This document shows positions 61,101 to 64,000 of a stretch of 64,000 nucleotides of DNA, piece after piece. A model generated the notes under the pieces. It made no database searches and was not told the origin of the DNA. It was given only the letters and a program-made list of their open reading frames with translations. Source of the stretch: Microbacterium invictum (GTDB taxonomy: Bacteria > Actinomycetota > Actinomycetes > Actinomycetales > Microbacteriaceae); assembly GCF_014197265.1 (NCBI RefSeq), contig NZ_JACIFH010000001.1:186001-250000 (forward strand). The letters run 5' to 3'. The translations under genes were made by a program, and so were the position numbers. Every line of letters starts with the position of its first letter. Position 1 is the first letter of the stretch.

Positions 61101-61414
61101 GTGGCACGGCCCTCGCCGTCGGCGCGCTCGCCGTCACCGCGACGCTCGCCGTCGGCGTCGCCGGGGCAGGGGTCGCGGCCGTCCGCAGCGTGCAGGCCGC
61201 CGGGCTGGCCGACGCCGCAGCGCTCGCGGCCGCGGATGCCGCCGCCGGTGCGATCTCCGGCATCCCGTGCGAGCGCGCGGCCGCTCTCACCGGCCGGGCC
61301 GGTGCCGAACTGGCGTCCTGCACCGTCGATGCGCTCATCGCCACCGTCGAGGTCACCGTTCCCGTCGGGGTCTTCACCGCTCGCGCGCGCGCCCGCGCGG
61401 GGTCGGCACCCTGA
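61097..61414 (+). CDS. second TadE-like (Rv3654c-type) protein
   Basis: This 105-residue protein begins with GTALAVGALAVTATLAVGVA as a signal-anchor helix. An Ala-rich coil with the QAAGLADAAALAAADAAAG pattern follows, in which surface residues repeat as in Rv3654c-type proteins, then a short beta region with one Cys pair (IPCERA, ASCTVD). Such proteins end the actinobacterial tad operon and are thought to be pseudopilin-like, with the N-terminal helix in the membrane. Compared with relatives, the usual DERGS lead before GT is missing, which fits a start-proximal frameshift or the mini-ORF arrangement. Confidence 0.75.
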   Translation: MSGTALAVGALAVTATLAVGVAGAGVAAVRSVQAAGLADAAALAAADAAAGAISGIPCERAAALTGRAGAELASCTVDALIATVEVTVPVGVFTARARARAGSAP

Positions 61415-61452
61415 TCGGCGGACTCCCAGCTTTCTCCGGTTGCCGCTGTGTG

Positions 61453-61458
61453 TATGGT
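61453..61458 (+). promoter_or_regulatory. candidate -10 box of topA
   Basis: TATGGT 24 bases before GTG 61482; the short leader carries AAAGGA. Confidence 0.4.
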
Positions 61459-61481
61459 GTGCATCGAAGAAAGGACGCCAC

Positions 61482-64000
61482 GTGGCAGACGGCAAAAAGC
61501 TCGTCATCGTCGAGTCTCCGACGAAGATGAGGTCGATCCAGGGATACCTGGGCGACGGGTACGAGGTGCTCAGTTCGGTCGGGCACATCCGCGATCTGGC
61601 GGACAAGAAGGACATCCCGGCAGAGCTGAAGAAGACGTCCGTCGGCAAGTACTCGATCGACATCGAGAACGACTTCACTCCTCTATATGTGGAGAGCGAT
61701 CGCGGCCGCAAGACCGTCGCCGAGCTCAAGCGCGCCCTCAAGACCGCCGACGCACTCCTGCTCGCCACTGATGAGGACCGCGAGGGCGAGGCCATCGCCT
61801 GGCACCTGCTCGAGGCGCTCAAGCCCAAGGTCCCCGTCAAGCGCATGGTGTTCCACGAGATCACCAAGGACGCCATCCAGGCCGCCGTCAACAACACCCG
61901 CGACCTCGACCTGGCGCTCGTCGACGCGCAGGAGACCCGCCGCATCCTCGATCGCCTCTACGGCTGGGACGTCTCCGACGTCACCCGTCGCAAGGTCGGC
62001 CAGGGCACCTCCGCCGGCCGCGTGCAGTCCGCCGCCACCCGCATGGTCGTCGACCGCGAGCGCGAGCGCATGGCGTTCGTGTCGGCGTCGTACTGGGACG
62101 TGGACGCCACGGCATCCGCCCTCGCATCCGATGCACAGTCCTTCGCGACCCGCCTCGCCCGGCTCGACGGCGCACCGCTCGCGCGCGGCACCGACTTCGA
62201 CGACAACGGCCAGCTCAAGAAGGCCGTCGTCGTGCTCTCCGAGACGCAGGCCCGCGACCTCGCGGCCGTGCTCGAGAAGAACGGCACCGCCTCGGTCGTG
62301 TCGGTCGAGGCCAAGCCCGGCACCCGCAGCCCCAAGCCCCCGTTCACGACCTCCACCCTGCAGCAGGAGGCCGGGCGCAAGCTCTCGATGAGCGCCAAGC
62401 ACGCCATGGGCGTCGCGCAGCGACTCTACGAAAAGGGCTACATCACCTATATGCGCACCGACTCGACGGCCCTGTCCACGCAGGCGATCTCCGCCGCTCG
62501 TGCGCAGGCCGTCGCGCTGTACGGCGACAAGGCCGTACCGGCGAACCCGCGCAGCTACCGCAACAACAGCAAGAACGCGCAGGAGGCGCATGAGGCGATC
62601 CGCCCGTCGGGCGAGGAGTTCCGCACGCCCGCGTCCGTGGCATCCGCCCTCGATCGCGACGAAGCACGCCTGTACGACCTCATCTGGAAGCGCACCATCG
62701 CCAGCCAGATGTCGGACGCGAAGTACGAGACCACCACCGTCACGCTCGACGCCGTGGTGACCGGCGCCGGCGACCACGCGACGGCCACGTTCACCGCGTC
62801 GGGCACCGTCTACGTCTTCAAGGGCTTCCTCGAGGCGTACGAAGAGGGCCGCGACGAGAAGCGCGGCGACAGCGACCAGGATCAGGACCAGGCGCTGCCG
62901 CCGCTCACCGTCGGCGACGACGTGCGGCTGCGCGAGATCGAGGCCAAGGGTCACGCCACGAGCCCCAAGCCCCGCTACACCGAGGCGTCGCTCGTGAAGG
63001 CGCTGGAGGAGAAGGGCATCGGTCGGCCGTCGACGTTCGCGAGCATCATCGATGTGATCCTCGACCGCGGCTACGTCAGCAAGCGCGGTCAGGCGCTCGT
63101 GCCCAGCTGGCTCGCGTTCAGCATCGTGCGGCTGCTCGAGCAGCACTTCACCGAGCTGGTGGACTATGACTTCACCGCGGCGCTCGAAGACGACCTCGAT
63201 GCGATCGCCCGCGGCGAGCAGGACCGCGCCGCGTGGCTGCGCAAGTTCTACTTCGGCGACGAGGACGGCCGTGTCGGGTTGCGCAACATCGTCGACAACC
63301 TCGGCGACATCGACGCGCGCGAGATCAACTCGACGCCCATCGGCGACGTCGCCACCCTCCGGTTCGGAAAGTACGGGCCTTACCTCGAGCTGCCGGCGAC
63401 GGGCGAAGACGAGACGCCGCGGCGGATCAACGTGCCCGACGATCTCGCGCCCGACGAGCTGACGGCCGAGAAGGCGCAGGAGCTCATCGATGCCCCCGTC
63501 GGCGGTGACCGGCTGCTCGGGCAGAACCCCGAGACCGGCCGCGACATCGTCGTGAAGGACGGCCGGTTCGGCCCGTACCTCGAAGAGGTGCTGCCCGAGG
63601 CGCCGGCGCCGGTGGAAGAAGCTCCGAAGAAGCGCGGCGCCAAGAAGGAGGCGGCCCCCAAGCCGCGCCGGGCGTCGCTGTTCAAGTCCATGTCGCCCGA
63701 GACCATCGACCTGGGCACCGCGCTGCAGCTCCTGGCGCTGCCGCGCACCGTCGGCGTCGACCCCGAGACCGAGCAGCCCATCACCGCGCAGAACGGTCCG
63801 TACGGCCCGTACCTGAAGAAAGGCACCGACTCGCGCTCGATCGGCAGCGAAGAGCTCATCTTCGACATCACGCTCGAGCAGGCGCTGGAGATCTACAAGC
63901 AGCCCAAGTACGGCAACCGCGGAGCCTCCAGTGCGCTCAAGGACTTCGAGAAGCCCGACCCGGTCAGCGAGAAGCCGATCAAGATCAAGGACGGCCGATT
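61482..64000 (+). CDS. topA: DNA topoisomerase I (runs off the right edge)
   Basis: The first 839 codons of type IA topoisomerase are present. They include the Toprim domain with KLVIVESPTKMRSIQGYLGD and LLATDEDREGEAIAWHLLEA, the QTSAGRVQS-like QGTSAGRVQSAATRMVVDRE, and the active-site Tyr in GYITYMRTDST near residue 327. EAHEAIRPS and GIGRPSTFASIIDVIL follow, then actinobacterial C-terminal repeats (FGKYGPYLEL, DGRFGPYLEE, NGPYGPYLKK) that replace zinc fingers. It relaxes negative supercoils by cutting one strand. GTG has AAAGGA six bases away. The stop lies beyond the window. Confidence 0.96.
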   Translation, partial: MADGKKLVIVESPTKMRSIQGYLGDGYEVLSSVGHIRDLADKKDIPAELKKTSVGKYSIDIENDFTPLYVESDRGRKTVAELKRALKTADALLLATDEDREGEAIAWHLLEALKPKVPVKRMVFHEITKDAIQAAVNNTRDLDLALVDAQETRRILDRLYGWDVSDVTRRKVGQGTSAGRVQSAATRMVVDRERERMAFVSASYWDVDATASALASDAQSFATRLARLDGAPLARGTDFDDNGQLKKAVVVLSETQARDLAAVLEKNGTASVVSVEAKPGTRSPKPPFTTSTLQQEAGRKLSMSAKHAMGVAQRLYEKGYITYMRTDSTALSTQAISAARAQAVALYGDKAVPANPRSYRNNSKNAQEAHEAIRPSGEEFRTPASVASALDRDEARLYDLIWKRTIASQMSDAKYETTTVTLDAVVTGAGDHATATFTASGTVYVFKGFLEAYEEGRDEKRGDSDQDQDQALPPLTVGDDVRLREIEAKGHATSPKPRYTEASLVKALEEKGIGRPSTFASIIDVILDRGYVSKRGQALVPSWLAFSIVRLLEQHFTELVDYDFTAALEDDLDAIARGEQDRAAWLRKFYFGDEDGRVGLRNIVDNLGDIDAREINSTPIGDVATLRFGKYGPYLELPATGEDETPRRINVPDDLAPDELTAEKAQELIDAPVGGDRLLGQNPETGRDIVVKDGRFGPYLEEVLPEAPAPVEEAPKKRGAKKEAAPKPRRASLFKSMSPETIDLGTALQLLALPRTVGVDPETEQPITAQNGPYGPYLKKGTDSRSIGSEELIFDITLEQALEIYKQPKYGNRGASSALKDFEKPDPVSEKPIKIKDGR

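Overview
The window looks like chromosomal DNA of a high-GC (about 70% by eye) Gram-positive actinobacterium of the family Microbacteriaceae, most likely Microbacterium or a close relative. The grounds are strong G/C preference at third codon positions, GTG starts, many genes that begin 6-7 bases after a TANNNT-type -10 box with no ribosome binding site, and actinobacterial marker families (DUF222-HNH endonuclease, DUF3488 transglutaminase with DUF58 and MoxR, DUF4244 pilin, 6C RNA, DUF151 nuclease). I see no phage, insertion sequence, CRISPR array or plasmid gene. It reads as core chromosome with scattered intergenic repeats.

Layout. 1-8.4 kb: small hypothetical genes, an isocitrate-lyase/PEP-mutase family enzyme, a lactonase plus ATP-grasp pair, ribokinase, DUF151 nuclease, M18 aminopeptidase, a 73-bp tandem repeat, a lone PIN protein and cspA preceded by an unusual coding-like stretch. 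8.4-13 kb: MFS transporter, CoA-type Nudix hydrolase, a 58-residue protein divergent from a RIO-kinase operon that has a 17-codon leader ORF, then DUF503 and small membrane or proline-rich proteins. 13-20 kb: a membrane protein pair, a DUF222-HNH gene behind a LexA-like box, a PadR regulator with a Gly-rich tail in an operon with an ABC1/UbiB kinase, and an NADP-dependent oxidoreductase. 20-25 kb: tRNA-Ser(GGA), the MoxR-DUF58-transglutaminase operon and the SRP RNA.

25-32 kb carries pta-ackA and a beta-phosphoglucomutase plus GH65 disaccharide phosphorylase pair. 32-36.4 kb is dnaX-recR-DMT transporter. 36-41 kb has the ThrE-type exporter, an acidic small protein, and lysC and asd (entry to Lys/Thr/Met synthesis). 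41-51 kb has mqo, a DUF2207 membrane protein, a pyrimidine-dimer glycosylase, a secreted GH3 enzyme, thymidine kinase, and lldR-lldD for lactate use. 51-58 kb has tRNA-Pro(CGG), a metallophosphoesterase, a PASTA-containing class A penicillin-binding protein, DUF4177, RidA and acs. 58-64 kb has a 6C RNA, the Flp/Tad pilus genes (tadA, tadB-like, pilin, two TadE-like) and topA, which runs off the right edge.

The order PBP - RidA - acs - 6C RNA - tad genes - topA matches the arrangement I know from the ponA2-to-topA stretch of Mycobacterium tuberculosis, with genes missing between. Acetate and lactate metabolism (pta, ackA, acs, lldR, lldD, mqo) is well represented. The most notable unexplained signals are the dispersed GGATGCC/GGCATCC word, several intergenic palindromic repeat families, a coding-like stretch before cspA with no standard start codon, and a leader-peptide-like structure before the RIO kinase.
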